A stretch of DNA of 7,208 nucleotides from Alphaproteobacteria bacterium. GTDB taxonomy: Bacteria; Pseudomonadota; Alphaproteobacteria; SP197. The stretch lies in contig JAJEBJ010000238.1 in the NCBI GenBank assembly GCA_022822575.1, positions 1-7,208 of the forward strand, in the 5' to 3' direction. The position numbers and the translations under genes were made by a program. Position 1 is the first letter of the stretch; each line of letters begins with the position of its first letter. Shown in pieces: positions 5,768 through 7,208 of the stretch. The notes below the pieces were generated by a model. That model did no database searches and was not told the DNA's origin. It saw nothing but the letters and a program-made list of their open reading frames with translations.

Positions 5768-7208
5768 CTACTCCCTTTCTGTTGACAACTTGGTGGCCCG
5801 CTCGGCCGTACGCCGGCGACCCAGGTATGCCTCGATCACGACCGCATCGGACTGGACTTCCTCCGGTGTTCCTTCGGCAATGACCTCGCCCTTGTTTAGC
5901 ACGATCACCCGGTCGCACAATCTCATGATGAGACTGAGATCGTGATCGACGACCAGCAGGCCCGGGCCCCGGACTTCTCGCAAACGGGCCAGAATGGCCA
6001 GCAGTTCGTCGGACTCGCTTTCATTCATGCCGGCGGCCGGTTCGTCGAGCAGCAGGTAGCGGGGTTCCAGGGCGAGCGCCCTGGCGATTTCCAGGCGCCG
6101 CTGGAGGCCGTAGGCGAGGGTTCCGGCGCGCCGCGAGGCATAGTCGGCAATGCCGAGTTCCCCGAGAAGGGCAAGGCATCGGTCCGTCATGCCGGCCGGT
6201 CTCGAGCCGGAGGATCCGGCCGCAAGGGCCGTCTTGACGTTCTCCTGGCAAGAGAGGTTGGAAAACAGCCTGACGTTCTGGAAGGTGCGGCCAACGCCAC
6301 GCCGGGCAATCAGGTGACTGGGCATGCCGGTGATGTCGGCGCCGTCGAGCACGACGGTGCCGCCGTCACAGCCGAGGGCGCCGGAAATGCAGCCCAGCAG
6401 TGTGGTCTTTCCAGAACCGTTGGGTCCGATGAGGCCGACAATCTCACCCGGCTTCAGCGAGAGGCTGGCGCCGTCCACGGCGCGCAGGCCACCGAACAAC
6501 CTGGTGACATCACGGACCTCGAGTGCCCCTTCCTCAACCACCCGCACGGGCGCGGCAGGGACAGGGGCGGCGGAGGCCTGGCGGGAACGCAGGACGATGT
6601 CCTCGATCTCGCGGTACTCGAACAGTCCGTTGCGGCGCCAGAAGAGCACGCCGAGGATGGCGAGCGACAGGCCGATGTCCGTCAGACCGAAGACCGTCGG
6701 CTCGTCGAACCAGACGGTGTTGATGGACTCCTCCACCGATCGCAGGACCTCGATGAGGATGGTGACGACAATCGCACCCGCCACGGCGCCCGAAACACTT
6801 GTCATGCCGCCCACGATCAGCATGACGAGGACTGCAAAGGTGATCTGGAAATAGAATTCCCTGGGCGAATAGACCCCGAGTTCATGGGCAAGCAGCACCC
6901 CGGCGACCGCGGCGATGCCTGCGCTGAGCGTCCAGGCAAGAAGACGGCGACGGTGGACATCGACACCCACGGCCCGCGCCGCCGCTTCGTCTTCGCGTGC
7001 CGCCCGCAATTCGAGGCCGGGCAGGGAATCGCGGAAGACGCGGCACACCATGAGGGCCACTGCGACAAACAGCAGGGCCAGGGGGATGTCGACGGTTCGC
7101 GGTACGCCGATCAGCGCCTGGCTGCCGCGGGTGAAGTCACGAGCACCCACGAGGACGCCATAGACGATAATGAGCAGCCCCAGGGTGGCAATCGCCGCCG
7201 AGGCGCCG
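5768..7208 (-). CDS. livM-livG: LivM-LivG fusion: permease plus ATP-binding protein (5' end outside window)
   Basis: Seen: the frame is open from the right edge to TAG at 5768-5770, about 479 codons. The GTG at 7148-7150 is internal, because the 19 codons before it continue a LivM membrane helix (AAIATLGLLIIVYGVLVG). Numbering from that GTG, 1-175 is the C-terminal part of a LivM permease, with GLELRAAREDEAAARAVGVD at 45-64 as the ATPase-coupling segment and a conserved VLVMLIVGGMTSVSGAVAG at 107-125. Residues 176-207 form a linker rich in Ala and Pro. LivG follows: Walker A GPNGSGKT at 242-249, Q-loop RTFQN at 288-292, signature LAYGLQ at 345-350, Walker B YLLLDEP at 365-371 and H-loop H403. 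LAYG instead of LSGG is normal for LivG. The segment between Q-loop and signature is short for LivG. Role: one polypeptide supplies half the channel and one ATPase. It is the first visible gene of the operon; its promoter is outside the window. Confidence 0.95.
   Translation of the reverse strand, partial: GASAAIATLGLLIIVYGVLVGARDFTRGSQALIGVPRTVDIPLALLFVAVALMVCRVFRDSLPGLELRAAREDEAAARAVGVDVHRRRLLAWTLSAGIAAVAGVLLAHELGVYSPREFYFQITFAVLVMLIVGGMTSVSGAVAGAIVVTILIEVLRSVEESINTVWFDEPTVFGLTDIGLSLAILGVLFWRRNGLFEYREIEDIVLRSRQASAAPVPAAPVRVVEEGALEVRDVTRLFGGLRAVDGASLSLKPGEIVGLIGPNGSGKTTLLGCISGALGCDGGTVVLDGADITGMPSHLIARRGVGRTFQNVRLFSNLSCQENVKTALAAGSSGSRPAGMTDRCLALLGELGIADYASRRAGTLAYGLQRRLEIARALALEPRYLLLDEPAAGMNESESDELLAILARLREVRGPGLLVVDHDLSLIMRLCDRVIVLNKGEVIAEGTPEEVQSDAVVIEAYLGRRRTAERATKLSTERE

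Noticed and set aside
7148..7150. GTG as the start of the LivM-LivG gene
   Set aside because: The frame stays open to the window edge and encodes a conserved LivM helix upstream of this codon, so it is internal.

Overview
The window is GC-rich and gene-dense. It reads like part of an alphaproteobacterial chromosome. That is inferred from the codon usage, the LivM-LivG fusion, the COG3931-type hydrolase and the style of the ParD antitoxin. No marker gene fixes the genus.

Layout. Bases 1-199 hold no gene I can support. Bases 200-738 (+ strand) hold a ParDE-type toxin-antitoxin pair. The antitoxin reading frame is recognisable, but the overlapping codon pair that should end parD and start parE is missing, so the toxin frame is intact yet has no usual start codon. 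A 7-bp hairpin (738-758) lies in the short gap where this pair meets the convergent operon.

From 815 to the right edge, everything is on the minus strand and forms one tightly packed operon, transcribed right to left. The order is: a LivM-LivG fusion (permease plus ATPase; its 5' end lies outside the window), a periplasmic LivK-type binding protein, the ATPase LivF, a possible 21-codon mini-cistron, the permease LivH, a class III PLP-dependent aminotransferase, and a COG3931-type N-formylglutamate amidohydrolase-like enzyme. Two junctions are 4-base GTGA overlaps, two are TGATG overlaps around the mini-cistron, one is a TAG embedded in a ribosome binding site, and one is a 6-base gap. Four of the five larger genes whose starts are visible use GTG.

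How the genes may work together. The five transporter modules make a complete branched-chain-amino-acid-type (HAAT family) ABC importer: one binding protein, two permeases and two ATPases. The two enzymes are in the same transcription unit, so the simplest reading is a dedicated uptake and catabolism unit. In it an imported amino compound is deaminated by the aminotransferase, and an amide or N-formyl bond is cut by the hydrolase. The substrate cannot be read from the sequence. The most noteworthy items are the start/stop lesion in parDE, the coupled mini-cistron between livF and livH, and the unassigned transporter-aminotransferase-amidohydrolase combination.
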